This document shows, in pieces, positions 8,878 through 17,005 of a stretch of 45,135 bases of DNA (within the stretch, counting starts at the first letter, position 1; each line of letters begins with the position of its first letter). The notes under the pieces were generated by a model. The model searched no databases. It was not told the origin of the DNA and saw only the letters and a list, made by a program, of their open reading frames with translations. The position numbers and the translations under genes are program-made. The stretch lies in NCBI GenBank assembly GCA_030145585.1, contig JAQYVK010000604.1, positions 1 to 45,135 on the forward strand. The letters are read 5' to 3'. The DNA is from Desulfatiglandales bacterium. Lineage in GTDB: Bacteria; Desulfobacterota; DSM-4660; Desulfatiglandales; HGW-15.

Positions 8878-8922
8878 AGATGGAGAACGCTTCAAAGGAG
8901 GCGATATAGAGGTAAGGTATTT

Positions 8923-9918
8923 ATGGTTATTGAACAATCACTAGAGAAGCTTCATCGGCGCATTAATTATTTGCGTCTTTCTGTAACGGATCGTTGTAAT
9001 CTGAGGTGTATGTACTGCATGCCTGAGGAAGGCATCCCATTCCTCCCCCATGGGGACATTCTCACCTATGAGGAAATGCTCCGTTTGGTCAAGATTTCGA
9101 CCCGTTGCGGCATCAGAAAAGTCAGGTTGACCGGCGGGGAACCTTTGGCCCGCAAGGGGTTCATTCATTTCCTTGAAAGACTGAGTGATATCAATGTGTT
9201 GGATGAAATCACGCTGACGACCAATGCCGTTTTGCTTAAGGAGTATGCGGCCGATATCATGGACTGCGGTATCTGCCGGATCAACATCAGCCTGGACTCC
9301 CTCAATCCGGAGCGGTTTTTCCAGATAACGGGACGAGATCAATTTGATAGGGTCTGGGATGGTATTCAAGAGGCGGAGCGCATGGGTTTCAATCCGATCA
9401 AGATTAATGTTGTTGCAATAAAAGGTGTCAATGACGATGAAATTCTGGATTTTGCGCGTCTTACCAGGGAAAAGCCCTATCATGTTCGTTTTATCGAACT
9501 CATGCCTGTGGGGAAGGAAAATATATGGAGTGTTGACAAATTTATATCCACTGAAGAAATTTTCAAACGGATCCAGACCCTGGGAGCCCTGAAGCCAATT
9601 GTATCCAGCCCCTTGGACGGGCCTGCCGACAGATTTGTTCTCGATGGGGGGAAAGGGGAGATCGGATTCATAGGCGCGTTAAGTCAACACTTCTGCGATA
9701 GTTGTAACAGACTGCGGCTGACAGCAGAGGGCCAATTAAGGAGCTGTCTTTTTTCGGATCAGGAGATCGACATGAAGACTCCATTGAGGGAAGGGAGGGA
9801 GGACGACTATCTCGTCAATTTGATCGGGTACGCTATCGAAAACAAACCGGAAGAACATGGGCTCATTAAATCAGGTCCCCGAAAATGCATTAGACAGATG
9901 TCTACCATAGGGGGGTAG
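8923..9918 (+). CDS. moaA: GTP 3',8-cyclase MoaA
   Basis: Radical SAM enzyme that opens molybdenum cofactor synthesis by converting GTP to 3',8-cyclo-GTP. 331 residues, normal length. Seen: the SAM-cluster motif CNLRCMYC (near residue 26), TGGEPLARKG, the C-terminal second Fe-S site CDSCNRLRL...RSC, and the conserved C-terminal Gly-Gly (STIGG). The product is needed by the molybdopterin oxidoreductase 3 kb away, which gives the window an internal logic although they are not in one operon. Two ribosome-site-like strings precede the ATG. It converges on the homocysteine operon. Confidence 0.96.
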   Translation: MVIEQSLEKLHRRINYLRLSVTDRCNLRCMYCMPEEGIPFLPHGDILTYEEMLRLVKISTRCGIRKVRLTGGEPLARKGFIHFLERLSDINVLDEITLTTNAVLLKEYAADIMDCGICRINISLDSLNPERFFQITGRDQFDRVWDGIQEAERMGFNPIKINVVAIKGVNDDEILDFARLTREKPYHVRFIELMPVGKENIWSVDKFISTEEIFKRIQTLGALKPIVSSPLDGPADRFVLDGGKGEIGFIGALSQHFCDSCNRLRLTAEGQLRSCLFSDQEIDMKTPLREGREDDYLVNLIGYAIENKPEEHGLIKSGPRKCIRQMSTIGG

Positions 9919-10002
9919 ATAAAAGAAGGGTGCAAGGCGTACGGCAAAAGGTTTTTGCCTCAAACCTCCAACCTCTAGCAAAGCGATCCCTATTCCTGGG
10001 AA

Positions 10003-10338
10003 TCACGCCTTCTCAATCAGGACGGTCCAGTATTCCCCCACCTTCTCCTGGTTCAAAACTTTATTTCCTTCTAATTTGGTCGAACGAGGGACATTATCGG
10101 CCGGCTCGCCGTCGTCGAGCCACACCTCCAGAATTTCGCCGGATTTCATGGCGGCCATTGCGATCTTGGTCTTTACAAAATTAATCGGACACTTGGTCCC
10201 GCGTAGGTCTATGAATTTATCCGCCCCATTATTGCGATTCATTTCATCGCCACCCTTCGATTCATCGATAGGCATCTTCTCCTCCATGTTGATCTTATGA
10301 TTGTGCTCTCCCGAGATTTTTTTCGTAGGCTCAGACAA
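10003..10338 (-). CDS. TusA-like sulfurtransferase
   Basis: Last gene of the sulfur operon. The C-terminal half (about residues 42-111) is a TusA/SirA fold with the active cysteine in RGTKCPINFVKTK, equivalent to the CPxP box of TusA. It likely carries persulfide sulfur toward the thiocarboxylate system. The first 35 or so residues are a charged, His-containing extension without family resemblance. The frame opens with TTG inside the upstream gene; an ATG at 10242 (MNRNNGADKF), behind GGTGG, gives a more typical TusA of 79 residues and may be the real start. Confidence 0.8.
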   Translation of the reverse strand: MSEPTKKISGEHNHKINMEEKMPIDESKGGDEMNRNNGADKFIDLRGTKCPINFVKTKIAMAAMKSGEILEVWLDDGEPADNVPRSTKLEGNKVLNQEKVGEYWTVLIEKA

Positions 10339-10723
10339 TATCCAGGGGCTCAGGTGTTACCATCCCATTTTTAATTGTAAACGCACCGCAGGTCCTCTTC
10401 TCATTTTCCAAGGAGACGATCACATAAATGATTGAGGAATCATGCGCCAAGCGAATATCTTCCTCCGAGGGCCGGGCCGGAGAGGCAGGATGGCTGTGGT
10501 ACACGGCGATCAAGTCTGATCCATCGGCTCGGACGCTTTTCGCGACCTGAAACTGTTCCTTGGGATCCAAGGAAAAATGAGTTTCACTCTTGTCTACGTT
10601 GGTCATTTTATAGTGGGATGTGATGACGTCCTCTTTCCCTGCAAGATATCCACACGCCTCCAAAGGGGCTTCGGCTTCCGCCTGTTCATAGATCATTTCT
10701 AAAATGCCCTTTGATATTTTCAT
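10331..10723 (-). CDS. hcyF: JAMM/MPN metalloprotease, HcyF-like
   Basis: 130-residue Zn-dependent JAB1/MPN+ peptidase of the Mec/HcyF type. The full JAMM signature is present: E22 in APLEACG and HSHPASPARPSEED (HxH-x10-D). Known family role: Mec cleaves Cys from CysO, and HcyF trims residues capping the Gly-Gly of HcyS. It overlaps the upstream moeB-like gene by 4 bases (ATGA), so it is translationally coupled. In this operon the sulfur carrier has four residues after its glycines, which makes a trimming role plausible (inference). Confidence 0.85.
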   Translation of the reverse strand: MKISKGILEMIYEQAEAEAPLEACGYLAGKEDVITSHYKMTNVDKSETHFSLDPKEQFQVAKSVRADGSDLIAVYHSHPASPARPSEEDIRLAHDSSIIYVIVSLENEKRTCGAFTIKNGMVTPEPLDIV

Positions 10724-11526
10724 AGCTTCAAATCACAGACTGTTTGTTCATAATCAATCAGCGAGGTTATCTGCGGGCTTTCACCGCAGACTGGACATTC
10801 CACCCTCTTTTTAATCTTCAAGTTCCTGAATTCCATTTTGAGTGCGTCGAACGTCTGGAGGCGATTGGCCAGCAGGTCTCCCTTCCCGAGAATATATTTT
10901 AATGTCTCTGTGGCCTGAAGGGTTCCGAGCACACCGGCCAGCACACCGAGCACGCCCGCCTGGCTGCAGGTCGGAACGGCGTCGGGCGGCGGGGGTTCCG
11001 GAAATATACACCGCAGGCAGGCCGACTCTCCCGGGAGAACCGTCATGGTTTGCCCATTGAAACGGAGTATCCCGGCATGAGAATAGGGCTTTTTAGTGAT
11101 GATGCAGGCATCATTGATCAGATATTTGGCCGCAAAGTTGTCTGTCCCATCGACGATGAAATCGTAACCCGAAATGATTTCCAAAGCATTATCGGCCTCC
11201 ACGCGCTCTTCGCGGATATGTACCTGTACATCGGGATTCAAAAGATTAATTTTTTCCTTGGCGGATTGAACTTTGGTTCGATCAATATCAGAAGTAAAAT
11301 GGACGATCTGCCGTTGTAGGTTCGTCATGTCAACCACGTCCCCGTCGACGATTCCAATGGTTCCGACGCCTGCCGCGGCGAGGTAATACAGGATGGGTGA
11401 ACCCAGCCCACCGGCGCCGATCACCAATACTTTTGCCTCCAATATTTTTTGTTGGCCTTCAATGCCCACATCAGCCAAGATCAGATGTCTGCTATACCTG
11501 TGGATTTGTTCTTCATTCAGTTCCAT
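10720..11526 (-). CDS. hcyD: MoeB/ThiF-type adenylyltransferase, HcyD-like
   Basis: E1-like enzyme that adenylates the C-terminal glycine of a MoaD/ThiS-type carrier before sulfuration. Seen: the nucleotide motif GAGGLGSPILYYLAAAG (near residue 33), the R-Q motif LQRQIVH, and two zinc CxxC pairs, CLRC and CPVC. About 268 residues with the ATG at 11526 behind TGAGGA; a TTG frame opening at 11541 is less likely. No rhodanese domain, so sulfur must come from another protein such as the TusA-like product. It follows metY by 11 bases and overlaps the JAMM gene. Confidence 0.9.
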   Translation of the reverse strand: MELNEEQIHRYSRHLILADVGIEGQQKILEAKVLVIGAGGLGSPILYYLAAAGVGTIGIVDGDVVDMTNLQRQIVHFTSDIDRTKVQSAKEKINLLNPDVQVHIREERVEADNALEIISGYDFIVDGTDNFAAKYLINDACIITKKPYSHAGILRFNGQTMTVLPGESACLRCIFPEPPPPDAVPTCSQAGVLGVLAGVLGTLQATETLKYILGKGDLLANRLQTFDALKMEFRNLKIKKRVECPVCGESPQITSLIDYEQTVCDLKL

Positions 11527-11537
11527 TTTGATAGTCC

Positions 11538-12791
11538 TCAAATTTTATGAAGTGCTTGTTCAATGTCCTCCATGAGGTCCTCAACGTCCTCGATGCCGAC
11601 AGAAAGCCGAATCAGGCCTTCACTGACATCCATGGTTTCCTTTTCTTCCATGGTGTACTCCTGGAAAAGTGTGGAAGCGGGGTGAATGATCAAGGTCGTG
11701 TTATCTCCCAAATTGGAGGCCCGCCGGATGATTTTCAAATGATTTAGAAAAGTAAAACTGGTCTGCTTATCGGGTAGTTCAAAGGTCAGCACCCCACCAA
11801 AACGGTTGTTAAATTGCTTTTTAGCCAGGGCATGGAAAGGGGAATCCGGTAATCCAGGGTAATTGACCCGGATTACTTTATCATGCCGGGCTAAATAACC
11901 GGCCAGCTCCAGTGTGTTTTTACAGGCTTTTTCAACCCTGAGAGAGAGGGTTTCCAATCCGAGACTTTGCAAAAAGGCGATTTGTGGGGCCATGCAGGCG
12001 CCCAGGTCCCGGTAGACTTCCTTTCGTAAACGGGCCAAAAAAGACAATTCCCCCAGTTTCTTATAATCTTCCAAGCTTGGAAAACCGGACCATTCGCAGT
12101 TGCCCAGATCGACAATGACACCGCCAATACTGGTGGCACCTCCGGAAATCAATTTGGTAGATGAATGAACAACAAGGTCGACACCAAATTCCTTTCCCTT
12201 AAACAGGTAAGGGGTCGTTACTGTGCCATCTACAATGACCGCGATTCCATGGTCCCGGGCCATTCTTTTCTCACGGGCGATTTCCACAATCTTTGTGATA
12301 TCCGGGACATTCATCTTGGGATTGGAAATGGTCTCTAAAAAGAGCGCACGGGTTTTTCCATTGATGGCTTCGCGAACCTGATCCAGGTCGTCTATGTCCA
12401 CAAATCGGGTCTCGATTCCGAAATTTTTTAGGGTTTTTTTAAAAAAGGAATAGGTGTTTCCAAATAATGAATTTGCAGAAACGATGTTTTCTCCTTGCTT
12501 CAATAAATTGAAAAAAACATTGGAAATGGCCGCCATTCCTGAGGCCGTTGCGACCGCTGCCCTGCCATCTTCAAGCCCGTTCATTTTCCGTTCAAACGCT
12601 TCCACCGTGGGGTTGGTGACCCGGCTGTAGGCATGGGCCGGTTTTCTAAAGGCAAAGGCGTCTTCAATATCCTCCGCGGACTCAAAATGAAACGCAACAC
12701 CTGCGTATATCGGGTATCGAATGGCCTTATGGATGTCCTCTTTCAGGACATCTCCGTGAACGGCTTTTGTATCAAAACCAAGTTTTCCCAT
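11538..12791 (-). CDS. metY: O-acetylhomoserine sulfhydrylase MetY
   Basis: PLP enzyme of the Cys/Met metabolism family, 417 residues. The PLP lysine sits in HSSTKLISGG, the aspartate partner in VDGTVTTPYL, and the N-terminal substrate loop is AYSRVTNPTVEAFE. It makes homocysteine from O-acetylhomoserine. Here it is flanked by a sulfur carrier protein gene (5 bases upstream), a MoeB-like activator and a JAMM protease. This is the composition of the Wolinella succinogenes pathway in which the carrier thiocarboxylate, rather than free sulfide, donates sulfur to MetY. Confidence 0.93.
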   Translation of the reverse strand: MGKLGFDTKAVHGDVLKEDIHKAIRYPIYAGVAFHFESAEDIEDAFAFRKPAHAYSRVTNPTVEAFERKMNGLEDGRAAVATASGMAAISNVFFNLLKQGENIVSANSLFGNTYSFFKKTLKNFGIETRFVDIDDLDQVREAINGKTRALFLETISNPKMNVPDITKIVEIAREKRMARDHGIAVIVDGTVTTPYLFKGKEFGVDLVVHSSTKLISGGATSIGGVIVDLGNCEWSGFPSLEDYKKLGELSFLARLRKEVYRDLGACMAPQIAFLQSLGLETLSLRVEKACKNTLELAGYLARHDKVIRVNYPGLPDSPFHALAKKQFNNRFGGVLTFELPDKQTSFTFLNHLKIIRRASNLGDNTTLIIHPASTLFQEYTMEEKETMDVSEGLIRLSVGIEDVEDLMEDIEQALHKI

Positions 12792-12796
12792 AATTA

Positions 12797-13012
12797 TTAC
12801 CCTCTGGTCTGCCCACCCCCCATGAAAAAAAGAAACTCGATCTGGTCATTTTCCTTGAGTTGGGTGGTTTCAAAATCGACTCGATTCAGAATTTCACTAT
12901 TGAGCTCAACTGAGACCATCTCCGGCGTTTCAATGCCTCTTATCTTTAACAAATCGGCAATGTTTACGACATCAGATACCGTCTCCTCTTTCCCGTTTAT
13001 GGTCAATCGCAT
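12797..13012 (-). CDS. hcyS: ThiS/MoaD-like sulfur carrier protein, HcyS-like
   Basis: 71-residue ubiquitin-like carrier. It begins MRLTINGKEETV and ends FFMGGGQTRG, so the diglycine that should be activated is followed by four residues (QTRG). An uncapped ThiS or MoaD would end at GG. An AAAGGAG ribosome site is 6 bases before the ATG. It is first of the metY-hcyD-hcyF-tusA group. A ThiS role is less likely because no thiazole gene is nearby. Confidence 0.87.
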   Translation of the reverse strand: MRLTINGKEETVSDVVNIADLLKIRGIETPEMVSVELNSEILNRVDFETTQLKENDQIEFLFFMGGGQTRG

Positions 13013-13380
13013 CTCGTACTCCTTTCCGACTTTAAGTGTACTTATGAGGCTGTTGGAAAACGCCCATCTGCTGCGTTACCCTCATCCCTCGTCACTGCGG
13101 CGTACAAATAACAAAACGGTTCACGGCACACGGCGCAGGGTGTATGGCCTAAAATCACAACGAATTGAGAAAAATTCACACTTTGACATGGACCCTATAC
13201 CGTGGACCATGTACCTTTCTTTTATTACGCCTCATTCCCAGGGATTTCGTCCCGCAGAAGAGCCTGCGGGATGGACATTTTCCATCAGCCTCACAAAACC
13301 CAGTTTTTCGAAAGTCTCTATTGAATATGTTCCATGAGGCTTGTCACTTGAATCTTGTTTTTTCCAACCCATTGAAACCT
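13013..13380. other. Spacer between rrf2 and hcyS
   Basis: 368 bases, of which 249 are the inverted-repeat element at 13045-13293. Without it the gap would be about 120 bases, compatible with one transcript from rrf2 into hcyS. No copy of the TAGACTA operator word was found here. Confidence 0.55.
13045..13293. mobile_element. MITE-like element, family B
   Basis: 249 bases with terminal inverted repeats of 24, 21 matching: left TGAGGCTGTTGGAAAACG..., right inverted TGAGGCTGATGGAAAATG.... Inside are GC-rich blocks, a TCCCGCAG/CTGCGGGA hairpin and a CATGGACC/GGACCATG hairpin. No coding capacity and no clear target duplication. Confidence 0.7.
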
Positions 13381-13833
13381 TTAAATATTATAAGTAATGG
13401 CGCCATTCTCCTTGGACAGGACGTCGGTTTCCCTCTGTTGGATGTCCGAAAAGTCTATCTTGTCGATGACGGATGAAATGGCCTCCTCAACCTCCTCCAA
13501 AACCCCGAAAAAGCCGTTCCGGGTCGCCCCATCATTACCAGGCAAGCCATTATCTGGATCAGGGGTGGAAAAAAGCGAAGGTTCCATGACTCGAATAATT
13601 CCCCCCACAGTGATGCTTTTCGGAGGCCGGCACAAAGAATACCCGCCACTCGGTCCTTTCTTGCTCTGGATGAATCCCCCTTTTTTTAATTGAGTCAGGA
13701 CCTGTTCAATGTATTTCGGAGGTATGTTTTGTCTTTCAGCCAGATCGATGATGTGCACCAGGTTATTTTGGAAGTGATTCGATAAATCAAGGATCACTTT
13801 CAGTGCATAGTGACATCTGAGAGAAATTTTCAT
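13381..13833 (-). CDS. Rrf2 family transcriptional regulator
   Basis: About 150 residues with an N-terminal winged helix (MKISLRCHYALKVILDL, then PPKYIEQVLTQLKKGGFI and the wing SKKGPSGGYSL). The loop where IscR and NsrR carry three Fe-S cysteines has none here, so it is not an obvious Fe-S sensor and resembles CymR-type cysteine regulators. It sits upstream of the homocysteine genes on the same strand, which suggests it senses sulfur status. ATG at 13833 chosen; a TTG at 13842 is possible. A strong promoter overlapped by an operator-like palindrome lies upstream. Confidence 0.88.
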   Translation of the reverse strand: MKISLRCHYALKVILDLSNHFQNNLVHIIDLAERQNIPPKYIEQVLTQLKKGGFIQSKKGPSGGYSLCRPPKSITVGGIIRVMEPSLFSTPDPDNGLPGNDGATRNGFFGVLEEVEEAISSVIDKIDFSDIQQRETDVLSKENGAITYNI

Positions 13834-13912
13834 ATTTCCCAACTCACAGAACTTTTAGGGGTTTATCGGATTCCATTCAAAGCTTCTTTGTTTGCTCATT
13901 TAGAATACTGTA

Positions 13913-13941
13913 CATATAGACTATAATTTATCTCTTGTCAA
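13913..13941 (-). promoter_or_regulatory. rrf2 promoter with embedded operator
   Basis: Reading the minus strand: TTGACA (13936-13941), a 17-base spacer, TATATG (13913-13918). The spacer and -10 contain the near-palindrome TATAGTCTATA (13916-13926). The core TAGACTA is repeated in the upstream palindrome, so autoregulation by Rrf2 is likely. Confidence 0.72.
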
Positions 13942-13993
13942 GCATTTATTTGCCTGAAAATATAAATAAATTTATTATTTTTAAAAAATTTTT

Positions 13994-14026
13994 AAATTTA
14001 GTCTACTTAAAATATAGACTAAATTT
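13994..14026. promoter_or_regulatory. Upstream palindrome, probable Rrf2 site
   Basis: Perfect 12-base inverted repeat AAATTTAGTCTA - 9 bases - TAGACTAAATTT, 53 bases upstream of the -35 of rrf2. It shares TAGACTA with the promoter-internal site. Confidence 0.65.
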
Positions 14027-14033
14027 GAGATAA

Positions 14034-14268
14034 TTATAGCTGATGTAATAAATATGGTCTGATTGGGAGGCGTGTGTGACAATACAAAATCCCCCCCCTG
14101 GCCCCCCTTTTTGAAAAGGGGGGGGCACGCTTACACTCCGACATGGCTCATTGCGGCCATAGGAGTGCTGATACGACTTCAGGCCTTCATAAGTTCCCCC
14201 TTTGACAAAGGGGGACAGGGGGATTTTATAAAAAGGCCAATCGGAACATATTTCTGACAATGACTGTA
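14034..14268 (+). mobile_element. MITE-like element, family A, copy 1
   Basis: About 230 bases. The ends carry inverted AAATATGGTCTGATTGG (14050-14066) and AAATATGTTCCGATTGG (inverse of 14237-14253). Inside are C-run/G-run hairpins. The flanks TATAGCTGATGT and GCCTACAGTCATTGTCAG match the ends of the inverted copy at 40908-41135. It is non-coding; ORFs inside are artefacts of the repeats. Confidence 0.75.
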
Positions 14269-14314
14269 GGCTTTTTCATTAGGGGGGCTTTGATAAGGAT
14301 TTCCTGGAAAAACC

Positions 14315-15103
14315 TCACCCACCTTGGTTGAGGTGCAGGGTTTCGAAGGCGGGGGGTTTATCCTGGATAAAGATCTGCTCCGGAATGGATTTGTTGAAGA
14401 CCATTTTCATGTTTTTAAGGACCAATCTCCTCTTTTCTCCCTTGTGGGACACACCCACTTCACGGGCATAATAGATGCCTTCATTTTCCTGAAAATCAGA
14501 ATATGACAATGTAATCTGTTTGTCTGGAAACTGGACTGATCTGGGCAACTGGCTTTCAGGATGGAGATCAATCACTTCCACTTCCTCACCATCCCCGTGG
14601 AACAGGCTGATTTGATCTTTCTTCAAAGATTTAACACGATCATGACGGACAAGATTGGGATATCCTCTCAGGGTCCCCCAGACGAGTTCAGGGTCAATAT
14701 TTCCTGGGAAAAATTTTGAGAGGGATTCCGGTGTGAATGGTGCATAGTATAGTGTTTTATCCTTGAAGGAGAGTACCTCTAGTCTCTTCTGATCAATCAG
14801 GATATGAAGAATGGGTTGTCCCCAGGTTTGGGTGATTTCGATCTTCATCCTAAAGGGACTTTTTTTCCCCACCACGAGGATATTGGCTTCTGATTGACCA
14901 TACCAGGCGCTGGATGCTATGCGGCCATGGGCATAAAAAGAATGGACCTTATTCTCCTGTTCCCGAATTACCGAAATGATCCGTTTCGTTGTTTGATCGC
15001 TGAGGGGCTCTTGAATCGGAGGTTTTGAAACAGTCGCACAATTAGGGATAAGGAATAGAAGGAAAAAAATTATCAGGTAGTAACGCAGGGGCTTCGAACC
15101 CAA
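14315..15103 (-). CDS. LolB/DUF4292-like outer-membrane lipoprotein
   Basis: 262 residues. N-terminal hydrophobic signal followed by a weak lipobox (LIPNC; Asn at -1 is atypical). The rest is beta-rich (RIASSAWYGQSEANILVVG, RLEVLSFKDKTLYYAPFTPE) with the half-barrel pattern of LolA/LolB and DUF4292 proteins, which carry or dock lipids and lipoproteins. It is downstream of the TPR lipoprotein gene but separated from it by a strong terminator, so partly independent expression is likely. Family assignment is from overall pattern only. Confidence 0.7.
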   Translation of the reverse strand: MGSKPLRYYLIIFFLLFLIPNCATVSKPPIQEPLSDQTTKRIISVIREQENKVHSFYAHGRIASSAWYGQSEANILVVGKKSPFRMKIEITQTWGQPILHILIDQKRLEVLSFKDKTLYYAPFTPESLSKFFPGNIDPELVWGTLRGYPNLVRHDRVKSLKKDQISLFHGDGEEVEVIDLHPESQLPRSVQFPDKQITLSYSDFQENEGIYYAREVGVSHKGEKRRLVLKNMKMVFNKSIPEQIFIQDKPPAFETLHLNQGG

Positions 15104-15122
15104 TTATTGGAACTCCTTTCGG

Positions 15123-15184
15123 GCTGTCAGGCCGAAAAGACTTTCGGCAAGACAGCAGAAAAAACCCAATCTGAGATCGGGTTT
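15123..15184 (-). terminator. Rho-independent terminator after the TPR gene
   Basis: Minus strand: stem AAACCCGAT-CTCAG-ATTGGGTTT (15162-15184) with one G-U pair, followed by a T run, 14 bases after the TPR stop. A nested hairpin comes next (outer GCTGTC/GACAGC, inner GCCGAAA/TTTCGGC, 15123-15156). Confidence 0.8.
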
Positions 15185-15197
15185 CATCGCCCACTCC

Positions 15198-16985
15198 TTA
15201 TTCTAATACCGCCTTTACCTTTTCAATCTTTTCTTTGATCATCTCTTCATTTGGATGGTTCAAGGAGAGGGCTTTTTGATACATCTCAAGAGATTTTTTA
15301 TACTTTTTCGTTTTAAAATAGACATCCCCTAAATGCTCACTAACAGTGGGATCATCAGGTATCAGAGTAAAAGCTTTTTCAAGAGATTGGATGGCCTCAT
15401 CATACAACCCTTTCTTGTAATAGACCCAACCAAGACTATCTATAATATAGCCACTTTCCGGTTTTATTTTTAGGGCTGACTGAACCAATTCCATAGCTTC
15501 ATTCAACCTTATACCCTGTTCGGCATAGGTATAACCTATGTAATTGAGCGCATCGGCGTGCTTCGGATCAATCTCAAGGACGCTTCTCATTTGTTCGATA
15601 GATTTTTCCTTTTGTCCCATTTTATCGAACACAACACCGAGTCGAAAGATCAGTTCGACGCTTCTATCATCCTGCTTCAGGCCCTCTTCTATCACTTCAA
15701 TAGCTCTGCCAAACTCCTTTTTCTTTTCGAGAAGTGTGGCTTGCATTAAATAGAGTTCAATTTTTCCTTTCTCTTTTTGGATCGCCACCTGAAGGAGGTT
15801 GAATGCTTCATCATACTTTTCCTGGTTATCAAGGATATAGGCCATGTGTAATTGTGCGCTAACAAAATACCTTGAACCTTTATCTATCATCCGGAAATGA
15901 TCAAGGGCCTTTTCAGGCTCCCCCTTCTCTTCATAGGCCAAAGCAAGAAAATATCGAGTTTCATGATCCGAAGGCCAAGCGGAAACGATCAGATTAAGTT
16001 CCTCAATCGATTCATCCAACTTCCCATGACGAAGATAGATACGCCCCAGGATTTGACGGTCCCGATCTCCAGGCTTTGAATGCGCCTTAAGCTCTTCCAT
16101 CTTCTGCTTCGCCTGATCCTCCCGACCGAGTTCATAATATACATTTATGAGCCTTTCTCGGGCGACCGAATTGGCGGGATAATAACCCAGCAATTTTTCA
16201 TAAGTGACCATCGCTTTTTCGTAGTCTTTTGACATCTGATACAGAACGCCTAGATCGAAAAGGGTATGCTCCATCCTGGGGTTTATTCTCAGGGCGTCCT
16301 GATAGGCTTTTTCCGCCGCCCGGTAATTACGCAATTCCAAATGGATCCTACCCCGGTAGTAGTAGGCGATCATCAAATTGGGATCTTCTTGGAGAAGCGT
16401 GTCTAAATGCCCCAGAGCAGCCGTAAACTGGCTTTTTTTAATGAAGATCGTTGTCAAGATGAGTCTTACTCTTGAGTTACTGGGATCCATATCGAGTATT
16501 TTTTGATACTCACTTATTGCGGATTTATCATCTCCTGAAAGCGAATAAATGTCGGCCAATTGCAGACGTTTCTCAATATTATTGGGATCGGTCTTTAAAC
16601 CTCTTTGTGCATATTCTAGCGCTCCCTCATAATCTTTCATTTTTTTAAGATAGATGACCATCTTTTGGTTGAGGTAAAAGGAATCGGGATCATTTTCAAG
16701 CGCCTTTAGCAAGTAATCCCTTGCTTGCTTAAAATCGCCATACTCATCATTGAGAGAGGCCATGAGAAAATTTGTATAAGCCGCCTGAAGCTTATCTCCT
16801 TCAATGCCTAGCATGCCTTGTGCAGGGGAAACTCTACGAGATTCTGGAATTTTCGACAATGATTCAAACCCTGTGCAGGCCCCGCCTATACTGAGAAAAA
16901 AAAGGAGGCCGATACAATAGAATAATTTACTCTCGTTTTTATAGTGTCGTTTTATGGAACCCATTGAAATCACAATCCTGTTCAT
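15198..16985 (-). CDS. TPR lipoprotein with many repeats
   Basis: 595 residues, mostly tandem 34-residue tetratricopeptide units (for example KRLQLADIYSLSGDDKSAIS, AYYYRGRIHLELRNYRAAEK, LFDLGVLYQMSKDYEKAMVT, DALNYIGYTYAEQGIRLNEA). An N-terminal hydrophobic segment ends in IGGAC, a plausible lipobox, so it is probably an envelope lipoprotein. It is a protein-protein scaffold; partners are unknown. The start may be ATG codon 8 (MGSIKRHYK) rather than codon 1. It lies 20 bases downstream of the sigma factor gene, which suggests co-transcription with it, and is followed by the terminator above. Confidence 0.85.
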   Translation of the reverse strand: MNRIVISMGSIKRHYKNESKLFYCIGLLFFLSIGGACTGFESLSKIPESRRVSPAQGMLGIEGDKLQAAYTNFLMASLNDEYGDFKQARDYLLKALENDPDSFYLNQKMVIYLKKMKDYEGALEYAQRGLKTDPNNIEKRLQLADIYSLSGDDKSAISEYQKILDMDPSNSRVRLILTTIFIKKSQFTAALGHLDTLLQEDPNLMIAYYYRGRIHLELRNYRAAEKAYQDALRINPRMEHTLFDLGVLYQMSKDYEKAMVTYEKLLGYYPANSVARERLINVYYELGREDQAKQKMEELKAHSKPGDRDRQILGRIYLRHGKLDESIEELNLIVSAWPSDHETRYFLALAYEEKGEPEKALDHFRMIDKGSRYFVSAQLHMAYILDNQEKYDEAFNLLQVAIQKEKGKIELYLMQATLLEKKKEFGRAIEVIEEGLKQDDRSVELIFRLGVVFDKMGQKEKSIEQMRSVLEIDPKHADALNYIGYTYAEQGIRLNEAMELVQSALKIKPESGYIIDSLGWVYYKKGLYDEAIQSLEKAFTLIPDDPTVSEHLGDVYFKTKKYKKSLEMYQKALSLNHPNEEMIKEKIEKVKAVLE

Positions 16986-17005
16986 GTCTAAGTCGTCAGT
17001 TGATT

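Larger units (their letters stand above)
8396..8922. other. Spacer upstream of moaA
   Basis: 527 bases holding repeat copy C2 (8510-8702), the tandem words GCACCTTGCACCTTGCACC (8713-8731) and a 43-codon reading frame (8746-8877). Two stacked ribosome-site-like strings precede moaA: AAAGGAGG (8895-8902) and AGGTAAGG (8911-8918). I see no molybdenum-cofactor riboswitch fold here. Confidence 0.5.

Noticed and set aside
8703-8922. Molybdenum cofactor riboswitch upstream of moaA
   Set aside because: I looked for the conserved paired core and could not find it; the region instead holds a short frame and repeat words.
14003-14260. 85-codon frame with GG-rich sequence
   Set aside because: It is the translation of the family A MITE-like element; the same type of frame appears in the other copy (40920-41108).
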